Below, in pieces: positions 35,092 to 43,825 of a DNA stretch of 64,000 nt. Below the pieces are notes generated by a model that worked only from the letters and a program-made list of their open reading frames with translations, searched no databases and was not told where the DNA came from. The stretch covers positions 1,302,001 to 1,366,000 of the forward strand of contig NZ_FXAZ01000001.1 of the NCBI RefSeq assembly GCF_900177815.1. Reading direction: 5' to 3'. Origin of the DNA: Paenibacillus aquistagni (GTDB lineage: Bacteria > Bacillota > Bacilli > Paenibacillales > Paenibacillaceae). Position 1 is the stretch's first letter, and each line of letters opens with the position of its first letter. Made by a program: the position numbers and the translations under genes.

Positions 35092-38000
35092 TTACGCAAA
35101 AGCGAGGCAATATTGCTCCCAATCGCCTGGTTCGACCATGTCGGCGAAAGTCGGGTCTCCTGCCGCACCGGCAAATTTACGCTCAATCGTGAGGGTGACG
35201 CTCTTGCTCAAAAAAGCTACCTTCACGCCAACGGTTACAGAAGCCTGGCCCCAGACTTCGCCGCCGCCATTGTCCTTCTGACGATAGTTTAGTCCCATGT
35301 AGAACTCAACGGAAACGCCGATTAGCCCGAGCACGCTCAAATAGCCGCCGCAGCGCAGATAGCCCGTCAGCTTGACATCATTGCCTGCCATGCCGAAATA
35401 AATGCCCGCCATCACATATATTCCGCCACTGGCAATACCAAGGTTAAGGGAGACATTGCCACCGAACTCAATTGCAGCTTCGATCTGCTCGATACCGTTC
35501 GCATTGAGAGCAAGCGCAAAGAAGCCTCCTCCTCCGAATACACCTACGGTAACCAGGAATGGATGATGCCGCTCAGAAATCGCGAATCTAACCCCTGCTG
35601 GCTGGTCATTGAATGGTAGTGTCAGCGACGCGCCAAGGCTTATATTCTGCAAGCTGAAGATGCCTACACCAAGGCTGGGTACACCCAGCGTATATCCAGC
35701 TCGGATGCCCGAAGTGGTTACGTCCAGGAATGGCGGGTCGCTAAACCCATCCGCTGGCAGGATGTTGCGGATCGTATTCACAAACTGGAGCGGCCCCTCA
35801 AAGATCAGATCCATGCCCTTAGCGCTTACATCCATCTTTTTGCCGCTCTTAGCGCAAAAGCTCAGTGATGTGAATCGGATTGTGAGCGCTCCGGCAAAAT
35901 TCATCGCAAAATCTTTGAGAGAGCCATTGACCTCATAACTGGAAGCTTTTCCGTCTGTGGGAAAAACCAAGCGAGAGTTCAAGCTCAGTTGAGCATCATA
36001 GGCGAATTTTGTATCCTGTTTTGTGGTTAAAAACCGGAAGAAGGGATCCGTCTCTGGAAAACCATAATCTTGAATATGCGGCTTCCACACGAATCGCGTT
36101 TCGATGGCGATTGGCACGGCCGTCTCAGTATACTCGACACCTGGCGGGTATAGGGGCCGGGTTGTAATGAAGGGAAGCTCTAATCGATATTCGGGAATAT
36201 CCAGCTGTTCCTTTAACTTCTCCGGAGACCATTCTGTGGGCTTGATTATAGCGTCCGGATCAAAATCCAACTGCTTCAGAATGTCCTTTAAGGTAATGCC
36301 GCCCAGAAAACGCGCCTTGTCGAAGATGCTAGTATCGAATTTCCCGATCTTTAAGTTTTCCGGATCCGCAACAGGACCAAGCGATCGCGATAATGCCTGA
36401 ATCGCGGTGTCCGGCTTGACCAATCCGCCGGCTTTCTCGACAGGGAAGGGAAGCTCAACCTTCCGGTTAAGCTTGGCAAAGATCTCCCCCTTGTTTATTG
36501 CACGTTCAAAGCCAGCCTCAAGGTAGCTTTCATCTAACGAGATATCGACGGGCACGGATCGTCCAAGAAGGCGATCAACCGCAGGCAGGTTTACCTTGGC
36601 TTCCTTCATGGTAGGCAAGAACAAAGGATGTGGTTTAGGTAATCGCCCGATTGCATCATCCTTGACAAGCTGTGCCTCGAACACAACTCGATCTGTTTGA
36701 AGCGTGGTTTTGCCTCGGCTATTGTCGGTAGTTTCAGCCAAGGCCACAGACTGAGCTTGCAGCGAGACGGCACGAAAATCCCGATGCTCTTCCGCATTAT
36801 AATATTGGACGATATGGTTCCAACCCGCTCCCTCGTCAGGCAGCGGCACGCACAGCAACGGACGTTCGAAATGGACGGTATTTCCTTCCCAATCTTCCGC
36901 AACCATTTGGAACAGAAACGGCTTTCCTCCTTGCTTCGGCCAAAATGGAGCGCTGTCCGAAAAGGAGTCAAGCTCAGGCGTCGAAGGGGTCGTAATGTGA
37001 ATTCGCCTGAATGGCATTTCACGCCCGCCGTATTTATAGGCCGATGCCAACGCGGTGTAATCCTTAATCGGCTCAAGGATTTCAATATATTGATATTGCT
37101 TCAGCAATGCGGTCACGCTGAGTGTAACACCATCAAATGTACGCTCGGTAATTGTCGTAATAGATACTCGGTGCCCTGTATCGCAAAGATAAGCTTTTTT
37201 TACCGTCTTTACATATTGATCCCGTCCCTGTGAGGCAATGTGCTGCCACTGAGTATAAGAAATCACAGGATACCCCAGATGGTCGTTCTGACCGGCAATA
37301 ATCGTCGGGTATTCCCATGCGCCCTCTAGTTTCGTCCATGCGCCAAGCGAGGAAAGCATCAGACGGGGGGTATGGACAGGTTGAGGGACATATTGATGAG
37401 GAAGTCCGTATCCGTCCAGATTCGTTCTCCATACCTGATAAGCGTATTCTCCTCCGCCATAGCGCTGAAAGATCCACAGGGGAAGGCTAGGTATCGAGAA
37501 ATCGGCAGATAAAGCAGCGAAATTTTTGCGGGCTTCCTCGGTTAAGGAGCTTGAGTAAGGGATATTCACGTCAGGGGACCATATGACGCGCGTGTTCCCG
37601 CCTTCCCGGAATTCACTGTCACCATTAACATTAGCAGGGATACGTTCTCCGAGCCTCGTATGCCACAGCTCAATACGCCCATTATGCATCACCTGTGAAA
37701 AGGCATGGCTCCAGACGCCCAACTCGTCGGGGGAAAGATACATGCCCGTAGGGATCTCAAGCGCCGTCTCTCCAGGGCCGGGCGGACTCGGCTCCGGACC
37801 GTTCGTGGCGCCAGGCGGCAGGGCATTGCCCGCTAGCACTGGTCGATAGTCCCGCCAGTTCAACAGTGTCTTAATCGTGAGCGGCCAACGATCCTGATCG
37901 TCTGGCAGCTTGAATGCAAGGCGGCTTGGACCGGACAGCATAGCTTGAAACGGCTTGACACTGGGGTAAGACAAAGCTTCCACAATATGCTGTGGTGGAA

Positions 38001-38148
38001 AATGAACGATCAATAGTGCCGGCTGGTTCGCATCAGTCTTGACGATGTGCAGCGGCGTACCTTCGGTATGCAGATTGATCAACTCGAAGGTTAAATCAAG
38101 AAAATCCTCCTTGCGCAAAGCGCGAAACACTAGACGTTCAGTAGGCAT
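35092..38148 (-). CDS. Uncharacterised giant protein of 1018 residues with a glycine/beta-rich C-terminal domain
   Basis: No family recognised. Residues 1-500 are beta-rich with many aromatic residues. About residues 510-690 are charged. From about 700 on there are alternating short beta strands rich in Gly, including GVFGGGGFFALAL (near 866), SGGIYVMAGIYFGMAG and YLRCGGYLSVLGLIGVSVEF, ending VTLTIERKFAG and a WEQYCLAFA C-terminus. The pattern suggests an amphipathic beta barrel or stacked sheet rather than an enzyme. There is no signal peptide. RBS AAGGAGG. It sits between the S8 protease gene (33-base gap) and the 1529-residue gene (19-base gap), so the three are surely co-transcribed. Confidence 0.9.
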   Translation of the reverse strand: MPTERLVFRALRKEDFLDLTFELINLHTEGTPLHIVKTDANQPALLIVHFPPQHIVEALSYPSVKPFQAMLSGPSRLAFKLPDDQDRWPLTIKTLLNWRDYRPVLAGNALPPGATNGPEPSPPGPGETALEIPTGMYLSPDELGVWSHAFSQVMHNGRIELWHTRLGERIPANVNGDSEFREGGNTRVIWSPDVNIPYSSSLTEEARKNFAALSADFSIPSLPLWIFQRYGGGEYAYQVWRTNLDGYGLPHQYVPQPVHTPRLMLSSLGAWTKLEGAWEYPTIIAGQNDHLGYPVISYTQWQHIASQGRDQYVKTVKKAYLCDTGHRVSITTITERTFDGVTLSVTALLKQYQYIEILEPIKDYTALASAYKYGGREMPFRRIHITTPSTPELDSFSDSAPFWPKQGGKPFLFQMVAEDWEGNTVHFERPLLCVPLPDEGAGWNHIVQYYNAEEHRDFRAVSLQAQSVALAETTDNSRGKTTLQTDRVVFEAQLVKDDAIGRLPKPHPLFLPTMKEAKVNLPAVDRLLGRSVPVDISLDESYLEAGFERAINKGEIFAKLNRKVELPFPVEKAGGLVKPDTAIQALSRSLGPVADPENLKIGKFDTSIFDKARFLGGITLKDILKQLDFDPDAIIKPTEWSPEKLKEQLDIPEYRLELPFITTRPLYPPGVEYTETAVPIAIETRFVWKPHIQDYGFPETDPFFRFLTTKQDTKFAYDAQLSLNSRLVFPTDGKASSYEVNGSLKDFAMNFAGALTIRFTSLSFCAKSGKKMDVSAKGMDLIFEGPLQFVNTIRNILPADGFSDPPFLDVTTSGIRAGYTLGVPSLGVGIFSLQNISLGASLTLPFNDQPAGVRFAISERHHPFLVTVGVFGGGGFFALALNANGIEQIEAAIEFGGNVSLNLGIASGGIYVMAGIYFGMAGNDVKLTGYLRCGGYLSVLGLIGVSVEFYMGLNYRQKDNGGGEVWGQASVTVGVKVAFLSKSVTLTIERKFAGAAGDPTFADMVEPGDWEQYCLAFA

Positions 38149-38181
38149 AGCCTGTCCTCCTTCACGTTCAAAATAGCGGAA

Positions 38182-39486
38182 TCAGATATGATTGACGGCC
38201 TCTCTCAAATCCGGCATAACTCCGATCCCGTCGGGGTTGTCTGTGGCCGTATTGAATGGGCCGGATAGTATCTCTCGCACGCGGGCTGGAGTAAGTGTGA
38301 TGCCACGGCTGCGGGCAATGCCCTGCAAGCTGACCGCTGCGCCCGCTACGATCGCGCTGGCGCCCGAAGTACCGCCAAATCCGGTATCTCCAGCCAGAGG
38401 ATTCAAGCCCATATACGGACCGAAGGGACCATTCACGGAAGAAGTCGTTACGATGTTTTCGCCCCAGGCGTGACAGTCAACGCGATTGCCGTGGCACGAG
38501 AAGGCTATGCGGGCACGGAGTGCGGCATGTCTTGCTCCGACCATAATGGCGCCCGTGTCGAAGAAATTGAATGTGTTCCGGTCCAGGCTTGTCCCATCAT
38601 TGCGCAGCAGCGCATCCAGGTCATGACCTCCGTTGCCAGCCGGTTCGATTACAACGATGCCAAGCAGTGTCAACGCATGAATGAGCATCGCGATGTGAGC
38701 GTCCATCTCGACAGGCTTCAGGTCGGTGCTTTGGTCTTCAATCAATAAGACATCGCCTGCCCCCAGAAATCCGGCAGCCAGAACGAAAGCATCAGGCAGC
38801 GTATTTCGCAGCGAACTGGCAATTGCTCCTTTTACTTTGGGCGCAATGCCGATTACCCCTTTATCGTTATCTTGGGCCAACACGATTCCGAGGCAAGCGG
38901 TCGAATGAAATTCATTGCCTGGCACACTCTGGTTTAACTCAGTGATGCCCACACCCGCAAGGTCTTCGTGAGTCAGATTCCAACCTCTTTCGATATCCAG
39001 GAACTTAACTCCCTCTCCGTCGGCACCTGGGAGACTCCATGCAAAAAAAGCGTCGATCCCGAACGGGGCGGGAAGAAGATACCCCTGGGTAGGCGCTAAC
39101 GGATCATTAGAGGGATCCACGCTTGCTTGGACGAGCGGTGTCTCTTGGTATGCGAATTCAACGAAGGGCAGTGCGCGCAGGGCTGTCACTAGCGACTGCC
39201 TGTCGACGAATCCCGCGACATCAATGGCCATCACACTGAGCAGATTAGGCGGCTCTTGACCGCTTCGCGCCCGCGCAGTATTGAGCAAGTCAGCCAACTG
39301 TTCGCCTGTCTGAACCCGAATCAATCTGTTAAGGGACAACGCCGCACCCGGGAATTGGCTCTGCAATTGCTGCCACAATAATGAAATAGGGACCGGCAGA
39401 AATCGCTCTGCGGCATCTTCATATGGAATCGTTACATCCGGACGGAATTTGACGATGATTCTAGGTTCGCTTGCCATTACATGCAC
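38182..39486 (-). CDS. S8 (subtilisin-like) serine peptidase without signal peptide
   Basis: A 434-residue subtilase. The catalytic triad is Asp164 (FLDIERG), His194 (NEFHSTACLG) and Ser374 (GGTSGASAIVAGAA), with the oxyanion Asn285 (EPAGNGG). The usual HGTxVAG around His is replaced by FHSTACLG. Residues 1-120 form a prodomain-like region. There is no secretion signal, so it may act in the cytosol or be released with its partners. ATG 39486 has TAGGAG 5 bases upstream; Met4 is an alternative. It is first gene of the operon with the two giant proteins, which are its most likely substrates or cargo partners (inference). Confidence 0.9.
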   Translation of the reverse strand: MHVMASEPRIIVKFRPDVTIPYEDAAERFLPVPISLLWQQLQSQFPGAALSLNRLIRVQTGEQLADLLNTARARSGQEPPNLLSVMAIDVAGFVDRQSLVTALRALPFVEFAYQETPLVQASVDPSNDPLAPTQGYLLPAPFGIDAFFAWSLPGADGEGVKFLDIERGWNLTHEDLAGVGITELNQSVPGNEFHSTACLGIVLAQDNDKGVIGIAPKVKGAIASSLRNTLPDAFVLAAGFLGAGDVLLIEDQSTDLKPVEMDAHIAMLIHALTLLGIVVIEPAGNGGHDLDALLRNDGTSLDRNTFNFFDTGAIMVGARHAALRARIAFSCHGNRVDCHAWGENIVTTSSVNGPFGPYMGLNPLAGDTGFGGTSGASAIVAGAAVSLQGIARSRGITLTPARVREILSGPFNTATDNPDGIGVMPDLREAVNHI

Positions 39487-39721
39487 ACTCCTAAGTTGTC
39501 AGGTTATAACGCTTAATGTTTGTAATGGCGTACAAAAAAATTCAGAAAAGGAAAGCATACACCTGCACAAGACGCTTCTGCAGGATTGCGGCCCAATCGT
39601 CTTGTTTGCGAGAGGATCGAAATCTATAAAAGCAAAGTCATTTGAAAACAATAATGCTAATGGTGCGCCGAACGACATTCGTACGGACGAAAAAAAACAT
39701 TACGTAAGGAATGAGCGCTAC
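39487..39721. promoter_or_regulatory. Divergent promoter region between the two proteases
   Basis: Must hold the promoters for the minus-strand giant-protein operon and the plus-strand cysteine protease. I cannot point to convincing -35/-10 boxes or an operator by eye. Confidence 0.45.
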
Positions 39722-40690
39722 ATGAACAATCACGTAAGTTTAGAGGAGGTCCATAGCGCGTTAAACGTGCATGGCGATCCGTGGGTTGTCGGGGAAACCA
39801 GCTTTTCATCACTCCCATTAGAAGAAAAGCAGCAATACCTTGGGGCATCGCCGCCGCCGGACGTGCCCAGCCTTGAAGAGATCGAGCGGCGTGTCACTGC
39901 CATGCGAGAAGAAATCGACAATGAGGGTTTACGGGCGTTTCGCGAGAATGCCGCCCGCGATTTGCGCAATGTGGACGGCATTAATTATGTATCGCCAATA
40001 AAGCATCAGAAGCGCTGCGGCTCTTGCGTGGCATTCGCGACCATTGCAGCCGCAGAGAGTACTTACCAGATCCAGCAGCAATATTCAAACGGCATCGATC
40101 TCAGTGAGGCTCATTTATTTTTCTGCCTTGCCAATGCACTTGGGAAAACCTGCGAAACCGGATGGTGGGCAAAGGAAGCTTTGAATCGCTTCAAAGACAA
40201 TGGTGTGTACGGAGAATCCTTTCTGAAATACGATGAAGCCCTTGCAAGAGAACCGCATTGCAGCGGTTTTCAACTTACACCCGAGTATTACTTCAAAATC
40301 ACGGGATATGTGGATCTTACTGGACAGCCAGCGTTAATAAAGGAATGGATTGATAAAAAAGGCCCTGTGATAGCTTCTTTCATCGTTTATGAAGATTTCT
40401 ATATATATAAAGGCGGGGTATACAAGCATGTGGCCGGTGAACGTTCCGGCTCGCATTGTGTGGCAATCATCGGTTATAACGACAGCGAGGGTTGCTGGAT
40501 TTGCAAAAATAGCTGGGGAACGGAATGGGGCGAGGAAGGTTTCTTCCGAATTTCTTATGGCGAGTGCGGCATACATCTGTGGGCGAATTACGGTATTACA
40601 GGCGTCACGGGTATTCGCATAGAGGATCCTCCCGATCCGGATCCTGGTGAATGCACCGACTATGATTGCCCGCCACATCGAACGATGTGA
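39722..40690 (+). CDS. C1 (papain-like) cysteine peptidase
   Basis: A peptidase of about 322 residues. The active site is Gln96, Cys102 (HQKRCGSCVAFAT), His245 (GSHCVAIIGY) and Asn263 (KNSWGTEWG). Residues 1-85 are a helical Glu/Arg-rich pro-region and the tail is Asp/Pro-rich (DPPDPDPGECTDYDCPP). There is no signal peptide. The frame is open back to 39449, but that would overlap the divergent S8 gene; ATG 39722 has AAGGA about 11 bases upstream. It is divergent from the S8/giant-protein operon across 235 bases and probably part of the same system. Confidence 0.88.
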   Translation: MNNHVSLEEVHSALNVHGDPWVVGETSFSSLPLEEKQQYLGASPPPDVPSLEEIERRVTAMREEIDNEGLRAFRENAARDLRNVDGINYVSPIKHQKRCGSCVAFATIAAAESTYQIQQQYSNGIDLSEAHLFFCLANALGKTCETGWWAKEALNRFKDNGVYGESFLKYDEALAREPHCSGFQLTPEYYFKITGYVDLTGQPALIKEWIDKKGPVIASFIVYEDFYIYKGGVYKHVAGERSGSHCVAIIGYNDSEGCWICKNSWGTEWGEEGFFRISYGECGIHLWANYGITGVTGIRIEDPPDPDPGECTDYDCPPHRTM

Positions 40691-40721
40691 GCGACTCGCT
40701 GATATAATCGGAACCATATAA

Positions 40722-40765
40722 AAAGGGATAGCAGCTTTGATTGAAAGTTATCCCTTTGCTTTTCT
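40722..40765 (+). terminator. Terminator after the cysteine protease
   Basis: AAAGGGATA (40722-40730) pairs with TATCCCTTT (40749-40757), followed by a T-rich tail. Confidence 0.8.
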
Positions 40766-40821
40766 TGTAATCGATTATAAAACTAGCATCTGAGTTTGTT
40801 GCCCGTTAAGATGCCTATGAG

Positions 40822-41035
40822 GATGTCCAGATCGGTTATACTTGACGGGGCTAAACATGAGTGGGGGCGTGGCACTTAGCAGCAGTATCCAGGAAGGTTG
40901 CGGCTATCGTTTCCAATATGCGGTGGAGGTAACCCCAACCGGATACATGCACTGCACTAATAGGAACACCTAACTGGACATTCCATGGCGCGAAGGATGA
41001 TATTGTTACTATTGTTGAATTACGGGAATGGTAGC
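40822..41035 (+). pseudogene. Degenerate partial copy of the esterase at 50362-51030
   Basis: This stretch matches about 50674-50890 of the intact esterase gene, with shared runs such as GGCGCGAAGGATGATAT and GGTGGAGGTAACCCCAACC. It carries substitutions, small insertions and deletions that destroy the frame. Only the middle of the gene, around the nucleophile elbow and the acid, is present. Confidence 0.85.
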
Positions 41036-41054
41036 TTCTCAGCAGATAAATAAT

Positions 41055-41258
41055 TTACTGTCTAGCTTTAGATAGACCGATTATTATACTAAAAAGAGAA
41101 GCAACCAATGAGTTGTACATATAATTAATCTCTTCGAAAGATTTACCCTGTATTAATAGTTTGAACGCCATTGTTACTAAACTAAAAAGAATGAAAGTTC
41201 CGGAAAAATACTTTAAAAATATTATCAATTTATCCCTATTAGTTCGCTTCATACGCAT
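41055..41258 (-). CDS. Small two-span membrane protein
   Basis: A 67-residue protein with two hydrophobic segments (about residues 12-32 and 47-63, LVASLFSIIIGLSK), a basic N-terminus and an AGGGGT-like RBS six bases before ATG 41258. No family recognised. The residue pattern looks like a real membrane protein rather than noise. It stands alone. Confidence 0.5.
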   Translation of the reverse strand: MRMKRTNRDKLIIFLKYFSGTFILFSLVTMAFKLLIQGKSFEEINYMYNSLVASLFSIIIGLSKARQ

Positions 41259-41483
41259 CTAATACCCCTGATCATATATAATATACAGCAAATATTATCT
41301 TCCATTATAGTATATAATGTAATATATTCATCTCCATAACATTTTTAGATAAATACACTAATATTAATAGTGTAACTGTGACGGAAAATGATAGAGGCAG
41401 GGGATGTGGTCGCTAGAGTGGGGGAACAACGGCTATTCTAGAAATCCTCACATTCATGTAGGAGTAAAAATGTAGGAATTCTC
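41259..41483. other. AT-rich intergenic stretch
   Basis: I see no gene or clear signal here apart from the likely promoter of the 67-residue membrane protein. Confidence 0.5.
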
Positions 41484-41642
41484 ATGAAATCTATTAGCGC
41501 CAGAGATATCATGAATGAAGGGGGAGATCATATCATTAGTGATGGTACAGGGTCTTCAAAGTCTGTCGCATTAATGTTACGAAAAGAAGATCAGGTTTGG
41601 AAGATCGATTTTTACTCACCAATGAAAAAGTACATAAAATAG
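41484..41642 (+). pseudogene. Probable 3-prime relic of an unidentified gene
   Basis: A 52-codon frame ending VALMLRKEDQVWKIDFYSPM plus a short basic tail. This wording is typical of the last strand of NTF2-like or DUF4878-type lipoprotein domains. There is no good RBS and no upstream part. A hairpin CGGTCGTTA/TAACGGCCG (41645-41664) follows directly. Most likely the end of a lost gene. Confidence 0.35.
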
Positions 41643-41773
41643 ACGGTCGTTAAATAACGGCCGCCTTGAATTGTAAGTATACGTTTTTATAGGTTCGGTA
41701 GAACGATCTACTGCAAACGACACGCTGCAGTTAGAACGGTACAGCTCTTTAAAAATTTCACACGAATTCTTAC

Positions 41774-41950
41774 TTAGATCTTAACAGTACCCGTTTGTCT
41801 GTCTGAAGCAATAAATAATGGATTGCCCGTTTCAGTATGGTTCACTCCTGCATCTGAAGTAAACATGATGCCAATCGAAATCATCAAAAATAATAGTAAG
41901 ACACTCAACAATAAGCTTAAGGAAAAAGATTGGGAGCTTGAACTTTTCAA
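41774..41950 (-). CDS. Possible small single-span membrane protein
   Basis: A 58-residue frame with one strong hydrophobic segment (LSLLLSVLLLFLMISIGIMF) after a Ser-rich N-terminus. TTG 41950 has AAAGGG upstream; the frame also extends to 42037 without an RBS. Family unknown and possibly not expressed. Confidence 0.35.
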   Translation of the reverse strand: MKSSSSQSFSLSLLLSVLLLFLMISIGIMFTSDAGVNHTETGNPLFIASDRQTGTVKI

Positions 41951-42065
41951 AAGCACCACACCCTTTACATGGATATACTTACCATATTCATGATATAGCC
42001 CACCAATTATTTGTGTCAAGAGTGAAAACCATGTCAAACAAGTTATCAGTCACATCGTGAATCAG

Positions 42066-42779
42066 CTACATTTCTTTTGGCTTATAATTTAATTCTCGGA
42101 ATAGTTCAGTTTGCTCTTTCTTGGATAAATCTCTCCATTGTCCAACAGGAAGGTTACCTAAATGAATATTCATGATTCGGGTTCTTTGCAATCGGCGAAC
42201 GTTGAATCCTAATGCGGCGCACATGCGGCGAATTTGACGATTTAGTCCTTGTGTTAAAATGATTTGAAAATCAAATTTTGATAATTGAACGACTTTACAA
42301 GGAAGTGTTTTTGTACCTAATATTTTGACACCTTCTGACATCTTCTTCAAGAAATCAGGAGTAATTGGCTTGTCTACTGTAACGATATACTCCTTTTCGT
42401 GCTTATTTTCAGCACGCAGAATTTCGTTAACAATGTCGCCATCGTTCGTAAGTAGAATTAAGCCCTCTGAATCTTTATCTAGACGCCCAATATGAAAGAT
42501 CCTTAATGGATGGTTGACGAAATCAACAATATTTCCCTTTACCCCTTTTTCTGTTGTACTCGTAATGCCTACAGGTTTATTTAAGGCAATATAGACATTA
42601 TGCTGTGCTTCTTTGACTGGAATTCGATGTCCATCTATTCGAACGTCATCCCCAGCTTCAACTTGGCTGCCTATCGTTGCAAGTTCACCATTAATAGTCA
42701 CTCTTCCATCGGTAATTAAATTATCGGCACCTCGTCTAGATGCTTTTCCTGATTCACTTATAAATTTATTAATACGCAT
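42066..42779 (-). CDS. rluF: RsuA/RluB/E/F-family rRNA pseudouridine synthase, RluF-like
   Basis: A 237-residue enzyme. The N-terminal S4 RNA-binding domain covers residues 2-50 ([18 protein letters not shown]). The catalytic domain carries [17 protein letters not shown] with catalytic Asp101. The C-terminal part ([18 protein letters not shown]) is most like RluF, which modifies the U2604 region of 23S rRNA. ATG 42779 follows AAGGA. It stands alone between degraded regions. Confidence 0.88.
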   Translation of the reverse strand: MRINKFISESGKASRRGADNLITDGRVTINGELATIGSQVEAGDDVRIDGHRIPVKEAQHNVYIALNKPVGITSTTEKGVKGNIVDFVNHPLRIFHIGRLDKDSEGLILLTNDGDIVNEILRAENKHEKEYIVTVDKPITPDFLKKMSEGVKILGTKTLPCKVVQLSKFDFQIILTQGLNRQIRRMCAALGFNVRRLQRTRIMNIHLGNLPVGQWRDLSKKEQTELFRELNYKPKEM

Positions 42780-43195
42780 GCTGACACATCCTTAATCAAG
42801 GCTTGTTTTATTAGATAATAACTATACTTTATTTTATGGATGAATCACAAACTAATATTTAGAAATAACCGATAAAAGTTCGTTTCTAAGGAAGACTCGT
42901 AGTGGACAATTAAATTATATATCGCTATCTTAAGGGGATGTGGAAGATTACGACAATTTCGTACAGGAAATGCACGGCAAGTCATTTTAATCTGCGATAG
43001 TATGTTACTCGGAGGAGCACTTCGATAGAAAGGGCTCCAATCACTGTTGGAAAATGAATATAGGGGGAGACAAATGAGACGATATCGTTTAATCTATATC
43101 TAGCTATAGATTACTCGAATAGCGCTTTATTTGTTAAATTAATACCATTCGTTGCCGAGTAAGATGTTGGTATCATTAATCTTGTACAAATTGCA
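42780..43195. other. Intergenic region without a recognised gene
   Basis: About 415 bases. A short coding-like stretch near 42965-43025 (reads RQVILICDSMLL and then a stop) may be a relic of a transposase, but it is too short to support. Confidence 0.4.
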
Positions 43196-43199
43196 TAAT

Positions 43200-43395
43200 C
43201 GAGAACCGGTGTCTGATCGGCGAGCGTGCTTGTCGTTCTGACTTAAAAGGGAAGATCGGTGTAATACCGACGCGGTCCCGCCACTGTAACGGAGGAGCAG
43301 GCAGCTCAACCAGCCACTAATCTACATTGATTGGGAAGGCAGCTGCCGAGTGACGATTCCGGAGCCAGGAGACCTGCCTGTTCTGACAGCACTGC
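43200..43395 (+). promoter_or_regulatory. Cobalamin (B12) riboswitch
   Basis: Conserved B12-box elements appear in order: AAAAGGGAA (43245-43253), GCGGTCCCGCCACTGT (43272-43287), GCCACT and GGGAAGGC (43332-43340), and GGAGCCAGGAGACCTGCC (43361-43378). An eight-codon ORF with GGAGGTG follows at 43425-43451. Such switches shut off B12 synthesis or uptake genes when cobalamin is bound, but here no intact gene follows. Confidence 0.92.
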
Positions 43396-43450
43396 TGTAC
43401 CTACGAGAGATAGGGAGGTGTTAGATGAACCGTCATGATGTACGATTATG

Positions 43451-43493
43451 AAGGCGTCTTTCCCTATGTATTATTGTGGGAGGACGTCTTTTA
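43451..43493 (+). terminator. Riboswitch expression-platform terminator
   Basis: AAGGCGTCTTTCCC and GGGAGGACGTCTTTT form an imperfect GC stem with a U tract, immediately after the aptamer. Confidence 0.65.
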
Positions 43494-43534
43494 TTGTTGT
43501 CAGCAGGTGTAACAGGTTAAAACGTGTGCAATTA

Positions 43535-43618
43535 TGCTGTTTGAACGATCTGATGGGTGTAACTGGCGACACGTGGTCAACCACGAAGGAGCTCACATTC
43601 ATATCGCCGTTCGCCTGA
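43535..43618 (+). pseudogene. Probable cobS 3-prime scar
   Basis: A stop-limited frame ends at TGA 43616-43618 and reads LMGVTGDTWSTTKELTFI. It resembles the C-terminal GGxTGDTxGAxxEL motif of CobS (adenosylcobinamide-GDP ribazoletransferase). Nothing else of the gene remains. It sits directly downstream of the riboswitch and 4 bases before a terminator, as the last gene of an operon would. Confidence 0.5.
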
Positions 43619-43621
43619 GCA

Positions 43622-43657
43622 AAGTATTTGATCTTAGGATTAAATACTTTTTTTATT
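43622..43657 (+). terminator. Terminator after the cobS scar
   Basis: AAGTATTT (43622-43629) pairs with AAATACTT (43642-43649), followed by a long T run. Confidence 0.8.
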
Positions 43658-43825
43658 TACTACTGAACGCTTTTACATGAATACGGACTCGCCTCGTAAA
43701 TGCTGGCCAACGCGCTCAGGAAAGAAGCCGGATAGCTGCAGCAGCATCTGTCCAGCTTTGGACGTGGACGGGCCATTGGTGCGTGAAGTCCATGAAAAAT
43801 AATGTTGAGGTAAAGGGGGATTCCA

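Noticed and set aside
39449-39721. An N-terminal extension of the cysteine protease to 39449
   Set aside because: It would overlap the first codons of the divergent S8 gene, has no RBS, and the added residues look random. ATG 39722 fits better.
41484-41642. An independent 52-residue gene
   Set aside because: No RBS and it begins mid-domain by appearance; listed as a relic instead.
42965-43025. A transposase-like phrase in the gap after the rluF-like gene
   Set aside because: About 20 codons only, with frame breaks. Insufficient to call a mobile element.
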